From Acidobacteriota bacterium (lineage in GTDB: Bacteria > Acidobacteriota > Vicinamibacteria > Vicinamibacterales > UBA2999): a DNA stretch of 64,000 nucleotides. Positions 15,469 to 23,872 of this stretch are shown piece after piece. The stretch spans positions 176,896 to 240,895 of the forward strand of contig JAUSDY010000016.1 of the NCBI GenBank assembly GCA_030650395.1, read 5' to 3'. Made by a program: the position numbers and the translations under genes. The first letter of the stretch is position 1. Each line of letters starts with the position of its first letter. The notes beneath the pieces were generated by a model. That model did not search any database and was not told the DNA's origin. It saw only the letters and a list, made by a program, of their open reading frames with translations.

Positions 15469-17922
15469 ATGACGATGAGGCGTGTCGTTGGTGTCGTGAT
15501 GGCCGTGGCGATGGCCGCTGTGCTGGCGGGCTGCGCGACCGGCCGGGCGTTTGCGCGCGGCGACGCCGCGGCGCAGGCGGGGGATTGGGAATCCGCGGTC
15601 GGATTCTACCGCCAGGCGCTGCAGAACGATCCCGATCGGCCCGACTACAAGATTGCCCTCGAGCGCGCGATGGTCGCGGCCGCCGACATGTACGAAGAGC
15701 GCGGCAAGCAGCTCGAAGCGTCGGGACAATTGGAAGAGGCGCTGCGACACTTCCGCAAGGCGCAGGAGTTCGAGCCCTCCAACCGCCAGCTCGGCGCGCA
15801 CGCCGCCGAGATCGAGCGCACGCTGCGCGATCGTATGGAGGCGGCGTCGGTGCGTCCCGAGTTGGAGAAGATGCGCGCGGCGGCACGGCGCAGCATCGAG
15901 CCCGTGCTGAGCCCGACCAACCCCGAGCCGCTGCTCGTCAACTTCGTCAACACCGGCCTGCGCGACATCCTGACCTTCATCGGCAATTACTCAGGCATCA
16001 ACGTCACGTTCGATCGTGATTTCCAGGATCGATCGATCACGCTGAAGCTGGAAGACGTCTCACTGGAACAGGCGCTCCAGCAGATCATGATTGCCAACCA
16101 GCTGTTCTACAAAGTGCTGAACGAACGCACCATCATCATTGCCACCGACAGCACCGCGAAGCGGGTGCAGTACGAAGAGCAGGTCATTCGCACCTTCTTC
16201 ATCTCCCATTCGGACGCGACCGAGCTGGCGCAGCAGTTGACCGGCTTGATCCGGGTGGCAGGCCAGGCGGTGCAGCCGGTGATTCAACCGAACAAGACCG
16301 CCAACACCATTACTGTTCGCGCCACCGGGCCCGTGGTGCAGATCATCGAGCGCATGATCGAGTCCAACGACAAGCCGCGCGCCGAGGTCATGGTCGACGT
16401 GCAAATCCTGGAAGTGAGCCGCGAGCGCACCAAGAGCTACGGCCTCGACCTGGGCAGCTATGCCATCAGCACGGTGTTCTCGCCCGAAGCGGCCCCCGGC
16501 GCCGACGCCAAGCCGTTCAACCTCAACACCATCTCGACCGGCGTCAGCACCGCCGACTTTTATATGGCCGTGCCCTCGGCGGTGGTGCGGTTCCTCGAAA
16601 GCGATTCGCAGACCAAGGTGCTGGCAAAGCCGAACCTGCGCGGCACGGAAGGGCAGAAGCTGTCGCTCAACCTCGGCGAAGACGTGCCGGTGCCGAGCAC
16701 CACGTTTACGCCGATCGCGGCTGGCGGCTCGGCCGCCAATCCACTGGTGTCCTACGGGTATCGCACGATCGGCATCATCGTGAACATGACGCCGACGCGC
16801 GTGACCTACGAGGGCGACATCCTCCTCGACATCTCGATCGAGAACAGCGCGCGCGGGCAAGACACTAACATCGCCGGCCAGAACCTGCCGTCGTTCTTCT
16901 CGCGTAAGGTCGAAACCAAGCTGCGGCTGCGCGACGGCGAGTCGAACCTGCTGGCCGGGCTGCTGCGCGAAGACGAGCGCCGCTCACTCACCGGTTTCCC
17001 CGGCATCATGCGGCTGCCGATCGTCAGGCAGCTGTTCTCGAACAACGAAAACAACATCAAGCAGACCGACATCGTGATGCTGTTGACGCCGCGCATCGTG
17101 CGGACCCACGAGCTCAGGGCGTCGGACATGAGCCCGATTTACATCGGCACCCAGAGCAATATGTCGCTCGGCGGCCCGCCGCCGGTGATTGGCGGCGAGC
17201 CTGAACCGCCGCCCGCCGCGCCGCCGGCGCCTGCCACCCCGCCGGTGCCGCCGGTCGGGACGCCCGCCTTGCCGGCCGGGCTCAAGCCGCCCGCGACGCC
17301 GGTGCTGCCGACCGGATCGACGCAGCAACCCGTGGTGCCGCCGGGCAGCTCACCGATTCCGGGGATGACGACCGCCCCCGCGGCGGCAGCGCCGCCGGCG
17401 CCGACCCCGACACCCGTCGCACCGCCGGAACCGCCGCCGCCGTCGCCACCGGTGAAGCAGGTACAGGTGCAACCCGCGCCGCCGGTGGCCGCGCCGCCCG
17501 CACTGGCGCCGCCCGCGCGGATCACACTGAGTCCGCCCACTGAAATGCGGGTCGGAAGCGGTCCGTACACCATTCCGATCTCCGTTGCCGGCGCGAGCCG
17601 CCTGTCGACGATCACGATTTCCGTGACCTACAACCCGGCGTTGATCCGCGTCCGCAGCGTGCAAGAGGGCACCTTCATGCGCCAGGGCGGCATCGCGCCG
17701 GCGTTCAGCAGCCAGATCGACGAGAAGAGCGGCCGCATCGACATCGTTGTCACCCGTCCGGGTGATCAGACCGGCGCATCGACCGCGGGGCTGCTCGCGG
17801 CGATCCTGCTCGAGCCGCTGACACCGGGGACCGGCTCGCTGTCGGTGAGCGGTTCGGCAAGCGTGCCAGGTGGCGCGGCCGCGGCGCTGCAATTCCTGCC
17901 CGCCGGCATCACGGTGCGATGA
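15469..17922 (+). CDS. gspD: Lipoprotein secretin (PilQ/GspD) with N-terminal TPR and C-terminal cohesin domain
   Basis: The outer-membrane channel of the pilus/secretion system, 817 residues. A lipoprotein signal ends VLAGCATG. Residues about 25-115 form TPR-like helices (AAQAGDWESAVGFYRQAL). N0/N1 secretin domains follow (VNFVNTGLRDILTFIGNYSG), then the beta-barrel secretin core at about 300-560 with EDVPVPSTTF and MLLTPRIVRT. Residues about 575-680 are Pro-rich. The last 130 residues form a cohesin-like domain (SVAGASRLSTITISVTYNPALIRV). A secretin carrying a cohesin domain is unusual and suggests docking to a periplasmic or surface partner. The next gene overlaps by four bases. Confidence 0.9.
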   Translation: MTMRRVVGVVMAVAMAAVLAGCATGRAFARGDAAAQAGDWESAVGFYRQALQNDPDRPDYKIALERAMVAAADMYEERGKQLEASGQLEEALRHFRKAQEFEPSNRQLGAHAAEIERTLRDRMEAASVRPELEKMRAAARRSIEPVLSPTNPEPLLVNFVNTGLRDILTFIGNYSGINVTFDRDFQDRSITLKLEDVSLEQALQQIMIANQLFYKVLNERTIIIATDSTAKRVQYEEQVIRTFFISHSDATELAQQLTGLIRVAGQAVQPVIQPNKTANTITVRATGPVVQIIERMIESNDKPRAEVMVDVQILEVSRERTKSYGLDLGSYAISTVFSPEAAPGADAKPFNLNTISTGVSTADFYMAVPSAVVRFLESDSQTKVLAKPNLRGTEGQKLSLNLGEDVPVPSTTFTPIAAGGSAANPLVSYGYRTIGIIVNMTPTRVTYEGDILLDISIENSARGQDTNIAGQNLPSFFSRKVETKLRLRDGESNLLAGLLREDERRSLTGFPGIMRLPIVRQLFSNNENNIKQTDIVMLLTPRIVRTHELRASDMSPIYIGTQSNMSLGGPPPVIGGEPEPPPAAPPAPATPPVPPVGTPALPAGLKPPATPVLPTGSTQQPVVPPGSSPIPGMTTAPAAAAPPAPTPTPVAPPEPPPPSPPVKQVQVQPAPPVAAPPALAPPARITLSPPTEMRVGSGPYTIPISVAGASRLSTITISVTYNPALIRVRSVQEGTFMRQGGIAPAFSSQIDEKSGRIDIVVTRPGDQTGASTAGLLAAILLEPLTPGTGSLSVSGSASVPGGAAAALQFLPAGITVR

Positions 17923-18389
17923 TGCTGGAACGCGGCTATACCTTCGTCGAGCTGCTGGTGGTCACGACGATCGTGATCATCCTGGCGTCGGCGGTGCAGC
18001 CGCTGGCCAGGGTCACGATCCAGCGCGCGCGCGAGGTCGAGTTGCGGCGCATGCTGCGCGAAATGCGCACCGCGATCGACAAATTCAAGGACGCCGCCGA
18101 TGCCGGGCAGATCCCGACGACCGAGCTGAAGGCCAACAGCGAAGGCTACCCGCCGGACCTGCAGACGCTGGTCGACGGCGTGTCGGTGGCCAACGACGCC
18201 ACCGGCCGCAAGCTGAAGTTTCTGCGGCGCGTGCCGCTCGACCCCACGACCGGAGACGATGACTGGGGCCTGCGCGCCTACCAGGACAAGCCGGATACCA
18301 CGAGCTGGGGCGGGCAGAATGTCTACGACGTCTACTCGAAGAGCCAGGGAACGGCCCTTGACGGCACTAAATACCGTGATTGGGACTAA
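17919..18389 (+). CDS. Type II secretion/pilus pseudopilin (GspG-like), first copy
   Basis: A 156-residue prepilin-like protein. The leader is very short (MMLERG) before the peptidase site, then YTFVELLVVTTIVIILASAV, with the conserved Glu at +5 of the mature protein. The globular part ends in the GspG-like pattern GLRAYQDKP and NVYDVYSKSQGTALDGTKYRDW. It overlaps the secretin gene by four bases. A second copy of similar design follows, so the two may be major and minor subunits. Confidence 0.88.
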   Translation: MMLERGYTFVELLVVTTIVIILASAVQPLARVTIQRAREVELRRMLREMRTAIDKFKDAADAGQIPTTELKANSEGYPPDLQTLVDGVSVANDATGRKLKFLRRVPLDPTTGDDDWGLRAYQDKPDTTSWGGQNVYDVYSKSQGTALDGTKYRDWD

Positions 18390-18402
18390 GAAGAATCTCA
18401 GA

Positions 18403-18816
18403 ATGCAGATTTCAGATTGCAGAAGTACAGCGGACCGCGGCTTCACGATGATCGAAATGCTGATCGTCATGACGCTGATCATCATCCTGGCCGGCTTAGG
18501 CATGGTCCAGTACCGCACCAGCGTCCAGCGCACCGAGGAAGCGGTGCTCAAGGAAAACCTGTTCCGGCTGCGCGACGCGATCGATCAGTACTACGCCGAC
18601 AAGACGAAGTACCCGGGGTCGCTCGGTGACCTGGTGAGCGAAGGCTACATTCGTGAAGTGCCCAAGGATCCGATGACGCAGTCGTCCGATTCGTGGCAGA
18701 CCACGCCGGCGGAGCCGGATGCGAATAATCCTGCCAGCTCGGTGGGCATTTACGACGTCAAGAGCGGATCGGATCGGACGGGGCTCGATGGCACCAGGTA
18801 CAGCGAATGGGACTAA
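18403..18816 (+). CDS. Type II secretion/pilus pseudopilin (GspG-like), second copy
   Basis: A 137-residue pseudopilin. The leader MQISDCRSTADRG precedes FTMIEMLIVMTLIIILAGL, with the conserved mature Glu5. The C-terminal part ends in SVGIYDVKSGSDRTGLDGTRYSEW, very like the upstream copy. I chose the ATG at 18403 because it gives a plausible leader. The codons for that leader come from a CAGATTT/CAGATTG-type 7-base repeat, so the leader may be repeat-derived. A hairpin terminator follows. Confidence 0.88.
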   Translation: MQISDCRSTADRGFTMIEMLIVMTLIIILAGLGMVQYRTSVQRTEEAVLKENLFRLRDAIDQYYADKTKYPGSLGDLVSEGYIREVPKDPMTQSSDSWQTTPAEPDANNPASSVGIYDVKSGSDRTGLDGTRYSEWD

Positions 18817-18831
18817 GCACCTGACCTGACA

Positions 18832-18860
18832 GTGCAGAGTTAAGAGTTAAGAGTTAAGAA
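18832..18860. repeat. Heptamer array TTAAGAG (short)
   Basis: Three tandem 7-base GTTAAGA units, preceded by TGCAGA, lie directly before a hairpin in the convergent gap between the second pseudopilin and the Ig/PKD gene. Confidence 0.8.
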
Positions 18861-18894
18861 GAAGGCCGGTTTGCGGAGACGCATGCCGGCCTTC
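18861..18894. terminator. Bidirectional hairpin terminator
   Basis: GAAGGCCGG (18861-18869) pairs perfectly with CCGGCCTTC (18886-18894), and an inner GCG/CGC pairing extends the stem. It lies between convergent genes ending at 18816 (plus) and 18918 (minus). There is no long T-tract, so termination strength is uncertain. Confidence 0.65.
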
Positions 18895-18917
18895 GTATGT
18901 GCGGGGCCCGCGCCCGA

Positions 18918-20390
18918 CTACGGAACATTCACGACAAAGGACGTCGTTCCAGTTGCGCCGCTCGCGTCGGTTGCGGAGGCGTTAAGGGTAAACGTTGTGC
19001 CCGACGCGCCCGTCGTGGTAGTGAAGCTGCCGCTTCCCGAACCCGTGTAAACGATAGCCCCGGTATCCGACCGAGTGACCGTCACACTCGCGATCGGAGA
19101 CCCACTGCCGGAGGGGGTTGCCGTTACAGTGAAGCCCTCCGACGAATTTGCCGTAATCGGACTCGTGTTCGAGAGAGAAACGGTCGGCTTGCTGGTCGTC
19201 ACGATCACGGAGCACGATGAGGAGCCACGTTGGCCGGCGGTATCGGTGACGACGGCCGTAACCGAGAAACCACCGTCTGTGGTGTATGTCTTCGTGAATC
19301 CGGTCGGGCCGGTAATCTGACCAAGGTTGCGCGTGGTTCCGTCGCCAAAGTCCACGGTCACGTTTTGAATAGGGAAAGTGCTCGTCGGCGGCGGCGTCAC
19401 CGTGTACGAACCTGGTACCCCCGTGTTTTGGGTCGCCGTGGGGCAGGTAATCCCTATCGTTGGCAACACTCTCGTGACGTTTACCGAGAACGAGCCGGTT
19501 CCTTGCTGGCCGATCTGATCGGTGGCGGTCGCCGTGACGGTGTACGAATCCGCGCGTTCGTAGGCATGAGACACGGTCGTTGCGCCGGTGATCGGCCCCA
19601 GGTTCCGTGGTGCAGACCCGTCGCCCCAATTCACGATGACGTCGCGAATCGGCGCGCCGCCCGCTGGAACCGTCGGTGTAATGGTGAAGTTCGCCGTTAG
19701 GCCCGCGGTGGCGGTGGCTGGACCAGTGACAGTTACAGCAGGCGCATTCACCACGCTCACGGTGACGTCGCCGGTTTTTGCTCCCACGGTGGCGGTGACC
19801 TTCGACGTGCGGCTGGTCGTCAGCGTCGTGCGCGCTTCGCCGTTCGCATCGGTGGTACTCGTGCCAGGACTGACCGAACCATTGTCGGTCGTAAACAAGA
19901 CCGGCGCGTTGGGCAGGGGACCGCCGCTGACGTCGTTGACCGTCACGATGATCTGCGAAGACCCGCCGGCCTGAGGAACATTCGGGGGTTCTGCACGCAC
20001 GCGGAGGGTCTCGGCCCCAGCCGTGCCCACTTTGACTTCGAGGTCGGCGGCCGTCTTTGCGCCTCCTGAAAAAGCGCCGATCTTCGCGACGCCGGACTGG
20101 GTTCCAGTAAACGTGACCCTCGCCGTCCCTCCGTTGGTTCGCGCCTCCAGCGGTTCGATCACCCCGAACGACGAGGTGAACGTGACAACGGTGCCGTTTT
20201 GCACGGGCGTGCCGGCAGACTCGATGACCGCGGCCGTGACTTCCGCCGTCCCGTTGATCGGCACCGACGTCTTATTGATCGTGAGCGTGATTGTCGACCC
20301 GGTCGGCGAGACCAGCGACATCTTGTCGCAGCCCCACAGCGTGGCGAAAGCGACAGCCAATATGAGAACTGATGGGCGGATGCGTGACAC
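18918..20390 (-). CDS. Ig-like/PKD-domain surface lipoprotein
   Basis: A 490-residue secreted lipoprotein (signal ending TLWGCDK). It contains two Big_1/invasin-like Ig domains (about residues 30-130, and 130-220 with TTDANGEARTTLT), then PKD domains carrying VNWGDGSAPRNLG and VDFGDGTTRNLGQI, and a final Ig-like domain. Such proteins act in adhesion or as substrate-binding scaffolds. The GTG start at 20390 is preferred over the ATG at 20420 because an AGGA ribosome site lies 6 bases upstream and a promoter fits. It is divergent from the third pseudopilin gene and shares its promoter region, so it may be regulated with the pilus system. Confidence 0.8.
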   Translation of the reverse strand: MSRIRPSVLILAVAFATLWGCDKMSLVSPTGSTITLTINKTSVPINGTAEVTAAVIESAGTPVQNGTVVTFTSSFGVIEPLEARTNGGTARVTFTGTQSGVAKIGAFSGGAKTAADLEVKVGTAGAETLRVRAEPPNVPQAGGSSQIIVTVNDVSGGPLPNAPVLFTTDNGSVSPGTSTTDANGEARTTLTTSRTSKVTATVGAKTGDVTVSVVNAPAVTVTGPATATAGLTANFTITPTVPAGGAPIRDVIVNWGDGSAPRNLGPITGATTVSHAYERADSYTVTATATDQIGQQGTGSFSVNVTRVLPTIGITCPTATQNTGVPGSYTVTPPPTSTFPIQNVTVDFGDGTTRNLGQITGPTGFTKTYTTDGGFSVTAVVTDTAGQRGSSSCSVIVTTSKPTVSLSNTSPITANSSEGFTVTATPSGSGSPIASVTVTRSDTGAIVYTGSGSGSFTTTTGASGTTFTLNASATDASGATGTTSFVVNVP

Positions 20391-20412
20391 TGAAAGTCCT
20401 GTTAAATATAAT
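20384..20412 (+). promoter_or_regulatory. Sigma-70-type promoter for the third pseudopilin
   Basis: GTGACA (20384-20389), a 17-base spacer and a perfect TATAAT (20407-20412). The predicted transcription start, about 7 bases downstream, falls at or next to the ATG at 20419, so the mRNA could be leaderless. Confidence 0.7.
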
Positions 20413-20436
20413 AGGTGCATGAAGTTAGCGGGTCAA
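20408..20436 (-). promoter_or_regulatory. Divergent sigma-70-type promoter for the Ig/PKD gene, sharing the -10
   Basis: On the minus strand, TTGACC (20436-20431), a 17-base spacer and TATTAT (20413-20408). The -10 element is the complement of the plus-strand TATAAT region, so both promoters use the same AT-rich core. The predicted start precedes the AGGA-GTG start by about 11 bases. Confidence 0.65.
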
Positions 20437-21276
20437 GGCTTGTCCGCCGAAGCGGGGCGAAGGCTGGACGCATCGCGTGGTTACGCCATGGCGGCCCTGC
20501 TCGTCGGCATGAGCGTGATGGCGGTCATCATGGGAGCTCTGCTGCCGGTGTGGACCCAGATGGCGACGCGCGAGAAGGAAGCAGAGCTGGTGTTCCGCGG
20601 CAACCAGTACGTGCGCGCGATCGGCCTCTTCCAGCGCAAGTTCGCCAACACCAACCCGCCGACGATCGATCTGCTCGTTGAGCAACGTTTTCTCCGTAAA
20701 AAATTCAAGGACCCGATCACCAACGACGACTTCCAGCCGATTTTCGCCAATCAAGCCATGCAAGGCGTTAGCGCGCCCACCGGCGCTCAGCGACCTGGAC
20801 AACAAGCCACAGCGGCGCTCGGTACTCCCGCGCAGCAGACGATCCAGGCGGGTTTCGGCAGCACGGGCGCCACGGCGGCCGGCGGCATCATCGGCGTCAC
20901 GTCGAAAAGCAAGGAATCCTCGATCAGGATCTACAACGGCCGCGACAAATACAACGAGTGGGCGTTTATCTACATTCAGACGGCGCAGCGGCCCGGCGGG
21001 CCGGGAGCCGCGGTGCCAGGGCAGGGAATTCGCCAGAATCCTGGTGGCCCGGGTGGCCCGGGCGCGCCAGGCGGGGGGCCTGGCCAGGACGGGCGGCCTG
21101 GTCCATTCGGCATGCAGCCGGGCGCGTTTGGAAATCCTGGGCAACGTGGCCCTGGCGGACCGGGCGGCCCGTTCAATCCGGGCGGGTCGCAGCCGAGCCG
21201 ACCGCCCATCGGTTTCCCAAGCCCATTTGGGCCTGGGCAGCAGCCGCCACAGCCCAACGTCCGTCCGCCAGGTTAA
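20419..21276 (+). CDS. Pseudopilin-like protein with collagen-like Gly-Pro tail
   Basis: A 285-residue protein. A leader ending SRG precedes YAMAALLVGMSVMAVIMGAL, a prepilin-type helix without the usual Glu5. The following TQMATREKEAELVFRGNQYVRAI pattern is typical of minor pseudopilins. Residues about 50-185 are globular (IYNGRDKYNEWAFIY). The last 100 residues are a low-complexity Gly-Pro-Gln collagen-like tail. The leader region contains a palindromic repeat (20439-20470). The missing Glu5 suggests a minor or tip subunit rather than the fibre. It belongs functionally with the pilC-to-pseudopilin operon, from which the convergent Ig/PKD gene separates it. Confidence 0.72.
   Translation: MKLAGQGLSAEAGRRLDASRGYAMAALLVGMSVMAVIMGALLPVWTQMATREKEAELVFRGNQYVRAIGLFQRKFANTNPPTIDLLVEQRFLRKKFKDPITNDDFQPIFANQAMQGVSAPTGAQRPGQQATAALGTPAQQTIQAGFGSTGATAAGGIIGVTSKSKESSIRIYNGRDKYNEWAFIYIQTAQRPGGPGAAVPGQGIRQNPGGPGGPGAPGGGPGQDGRPGPFGMQPGAFGNPGQRGPGGPGGPFNPGGSQPSRPPIGFPSPFGPGQQPPQPNVRPPG
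20439..20470. repeat. Intragenic palindrome (30-bp family), in the third pseudopilin
   Basis: CTTGTCCGCCGAAGC then GCGAAGGCTGGACG. Encodes SAEAGRRLD in the prepilin leader. Confidence 0.7.
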
Positions 21277-21282
21277 AACAAA

Positions 21283-21350
21283 GTGCGTACGGTGCGTACA
21301 GTGCGAAGGGTGCGTACGGTGCGCGGGTGCCATGGGTGCCAAGAGTGCAC
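21283..21350. repeat. Nonamer array GTGCGTACG/GTGCCAAGG
   Basis: About seven 9-base units (GTGCGTACG, GTGCGAAGG, GTGCCATGG and similar) fill the gap between the convergent pseudopilin and serine hydrolase genes. It is the same family as the arrays at 6175-6404 and 30634-30729. Confidence 0.85.
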
Positions 21351-21353
21351 CCG

Positions 21354-22418
21354 CTACTTGGATAGGTCGGCCACAACAGCGTCGTGCAGCGCGCGCCGCG
21401 CTTGTTGAATGCCCTCACCCTCCCGGGTCGGATGGACGCGGTTCGACAGCAACGCGACGTAGAGATCCTGCGCGGGATCGATCCACAGCGACGTCCCCGT
21501 GAATCCGGTATGACCGATCGCGTGCGGCGACAGCTTCGTCCCGCACGACGAGGTCGGCAGCATCGTGTCCCACCCCAGCGCGCGTGAGCTGCCGGGCGTC
21601 GCGGATCGTTGCGCGAAGCGGGGCCGCGCGGGAGAGTTGAGCCACCAGCGCGCGCAGGCGCCGACCGCGGCCGCCGTCCCGAAGAGTCCGGCGTGGCCGG
21701 CGACGCCGCCGAGTACCGCCGCATTCTCGTCGTGAACCACGCCGCGCGTGTCCTCGCCGAGCGCGCCGGCTTCGGTTGGCGCCGTGCGCTCGAGCCACTC
21801 AGACGGCGGGCGTCCACCTTCGCGCTCCGCGCTACGGTGGACAAGAAAGCGAAGCTCGATCTGCGGGCCGAGCTCGTGGTTGCGCCAGAGATCGAACAGG
21901 TGATCGAGCGGCGCGCCAGCCGCGTTCTCGATCGCAAAGCCCAGGAGCATGAACCCCGGGTCGCTGTATATCGCCTTGGTGCGAGGCAGGTACTCGAGCG
22001 GCTCCTCGCAGATGGCCTGCTCGAACGACGCGCGGCCGCGGCGGGATTGGAAATAATGGCGGTGCCCTGGCAGCCCCGAACAGTGCTCCAGCAAATCCTG
22101 AATCGTCACGGCCTCGCGCTCTTCACCGCTCCACGAGTCGATCCAGCGCCGCACCCGATCGTCCAGGCGCATGCGAGCGCTGTCGAGCTGCGGCACCATC
22201 AGGGCTGCGGTGGCGAGCACCTTGGTCAGTGAGGCGAGATCGTAAATGGTGGCGTCGGTGACCGGTGGCGCACCCTCAGCGTAGGTGAGCGAGCCGCGTG
22301 CGATTGTGCCGATGGCGCCGGACTTTCTGCCGATCTCGACGACCGCTCCCGGGAACACGCGCGTGGCAATCGCATCATTCAAGACCTTGACTGCGCGCTC
22401 GAACGGTTGCTGAGTCAC
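21354..22418 (-). CDS. Serine hydrolase of the class C beta-lactamase/PBP fold
   Basis: A 354-residue serine hydrolase. The nucleophile motif is SLTK (in IYDLASLTKVLATA), followed by a YSD motif in AIYSDPGFMLLG (the YxN position) and a GHTGFTGTSLWID segment (the KTG-like position). Relatives include low-molecular-weight penicillin-binding proteins, esterases and AmpH-type cell-wall enzymes. I see no signal peptide, so it may act in the cytoplasm. The loop LVHRSAEREGGRPP around residue 190 is encoded by a palindromic repeat (21812-21845). It sits one base downstream of a symporter gene and belongs to an apparent cell-wall recycling locus. Confidence 0.82.
   Translation of the reverse strand: MTQQPFERAVKVLNDAIATRVFPGAVVEIGRKSGAIGTIARGSLTYAEGAPPVTDATIYDLASLTKVLATAALMVPQLDSARMRLDDRVRRWIDSWSGEEREAVTIQDLLEHCSGLPGHRHYFQSRRGRASFEQAICEEPLEYLPRTKAIYSDPGFMLLGFAIENAAGAPLDHLFDLWRNHELGPQIELRFLVHRSAEREGGRPPSEWLERTAPTEAGALGEDTRGVVHDENAAVLGGVAGHAGLFGTAAAVGACARWWLNSPARPRFAQRSATPGSSRALGWDTMLPTSSCGTKLSPHAIGHTGFTGTSLWIDPAQDLYVALLSNRVHPTREGEGIQQARRALHDAVVADLSK
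21812..21845. repeat. Intragenic palindrome (30-bp family), in the serine hydrolase
   Basis: GTCCACCTTCGCGCTCCGC then GCTACGGTGGACAAG. Encodes LVHRSAEREGGR. Confidence 0.8.
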
Positions 22419-22419
22419 G

Positions 22420-23862
22420 TCAAGAATCCGCAGCCGCCGCGCGCGGCGAGCGGCTCGATCTGACCAGGGCCACGACGCAGGTCGTCACCGAGCCGATCAG
22501 CACGTACCAGGTGAATGCGATCTTGCCGTCCCACCAGACCGCGGTCATCACGAGGAGGCCGGCGATCATCCCGGCGAAGGTGTCGCGTTCGGTCACCGAC
22601 GGCGCCAGGGTACCCAGCAGGAACGCGCCGAGCACGGCGCCCGACGCGAATCCCAGTACCGCCAGCCCGGCGTCGAGCACGGAGCGCTCCATGAACTGCC
22701 CGCCGATGGCGACCGCCAGCTGCACGAGGCCCCACGCGACCGTCGCCTGCTTCGAGATCCGCATCTGCGTGGCCTGGTCCGCCGACGGATTGATGTACGG
22801 CAGATAGAAATCGGTGACCGTCGTGGCGGCCATCGCATTGAGCGACGGAGACAGCGCCGCAGCGATGATGGCGGCGACGATGAAGCCGGCGAGGCCGTGG
22901 GTCAGCTCGTTCACCACGAAGATCGGCAGGATCTGATCGGTGCGCGCCAGCGGCTGGGGCAGCGGCGCCTGCAGGTAGAAGGCATAGAGCATCACGCCGA
23001 TCAAGAGGAACAGCACGAACTGCGCGAACACGATGAAGCCGCTCAGAATCAAGCCGCGTGACGCTTCGCGGGCGCTGCGCGCCGAGAGCAGGCGCTGCAC
23101 CAGGTACTGATCGGTGCCGTGGGTCGCGAGCGTCAGCGCGATGCCGCCCAGCACGCCGGACCAGATCGTATAGACCTTGCTGAAATCGAGGGAGAAATCA
23201 AAGACGGCAAAGCGCCCGGTCTCACGACCGACCCGCACGACCTCCGCCCATCCGCCGTCGATGCGGTTGAGCAGGGCAACGGCAACCGCTGCCGCGCCGG
23301 CGATGTAGACGAACATCTGCACGACATCGGTCCAGATCACTGCCGACACGCCGCCGCGCATCGTGTAGACGATCATCGCGGCGCCGAGCACGATGACGAC
23401 CCACGTCACCGGCAATTGCGTGACAACAGAAATGACCAGCGCGGTCGTGAACAGGCGAATGCCGTCCGCCAGCGATCTCGTGATCAGGAAAATAATCGCG
23501 GCCAGCGTCTTGACCCTCGTGCCGAACCGTCGCTGCAGCAGCTCGTACGACGTGAACAGTTCGCCCCGGAAGTACGCCGGGATGAACAACACGCTGACCA
23601 GCACGCGGCCAATCACATAGCCGATGGCCAGCTGCAGGAAGGTCATGTTGCCGGCGTAGGCGGTCGCCGGAATGCCGATGAAGGTGAGCGTGCTGGTTTC
23701 GGTGGCGACGATGGTGAAGCAGATGGCCCACCACGGGATGCTGCGCCCGGTCAGGAAGTAATCGCGGGTCGTCTTCTGATAGCGCGCAAACCACGACCCG
23801 AAGGCGGTGATCGCCAGCAGGTAGACGCCGATGACGAGGTAATCGACGGCCGAAAGCGCCAT
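22420..23862 (-). CDS. Sodium:solute symporter (SSS family)
   Basis: A 480-residue polytopic inner-membrane protein with about 12-13 hydrophobic segments. It begins LSAVDYLVIGVYLLAITAFG, contains YFLTGRSIPWWAICFTIVATETS and ATHGTDQYLVQRLL, and has the charged-poor helices typical of SSS transporters. These take up sugars, amino acids or other solutes with Na+. The serine hydrolase gene follows after one base. Next to murQ, nagB and a BadF-type kinase it may import amino sugars; that substrate is inferred from context. Confidence 0.88.
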   Translation of the reverse strand: MALSAVDYLVIGVYLLAITAFGSWFARYQKTTRDYFLTGRSIPWWAICFTIVATETSTLTFIGIPATAYAGNMTFLQLAIGYVIGRVLVSVLFIPAYFRGELFTSYELLQRRFGTRVKTLAAIIFLITRSLADGIRLFTTALVISVVTQLPVTWVVIVLGAAMIVYTMRGGVSAVIWTDVVQMFVYIAGAAAVAVALLNRIDGGWAEVVRVGRETGRFAVFDFSLDFSKVYTIWSGVLGGIALTLATHGTDQYLVQRLLSARSAREASRGLILSGFIVFAQFVLFLLIGVMLYAFYLQAPLPQPLARTDQILPIFVVNELTHGLAGFIVAAIIAAALSPSLNAMAATTVTDFYLPYINPSADQATQMRISKQATVAWGLVQLAVAIGGQFMERSVLDAGLAVLGFASGAVLGAFLLGTLAPSVTERDTFAGMIAGLLVMTAVWWDGKIAFTWYVLIGSVTTCVVALVRSSRSPRAAAADS

Positions 23863-23872
23863 GGGCCGAAGT

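Noticed and set aside
15299..15886. Hydrophobic minus-strand frame with FAFCLLP repeats
   Set aside because: It is the complement of the AGGCAAA array read across pilP and the secretin gene; no start or family supports it.
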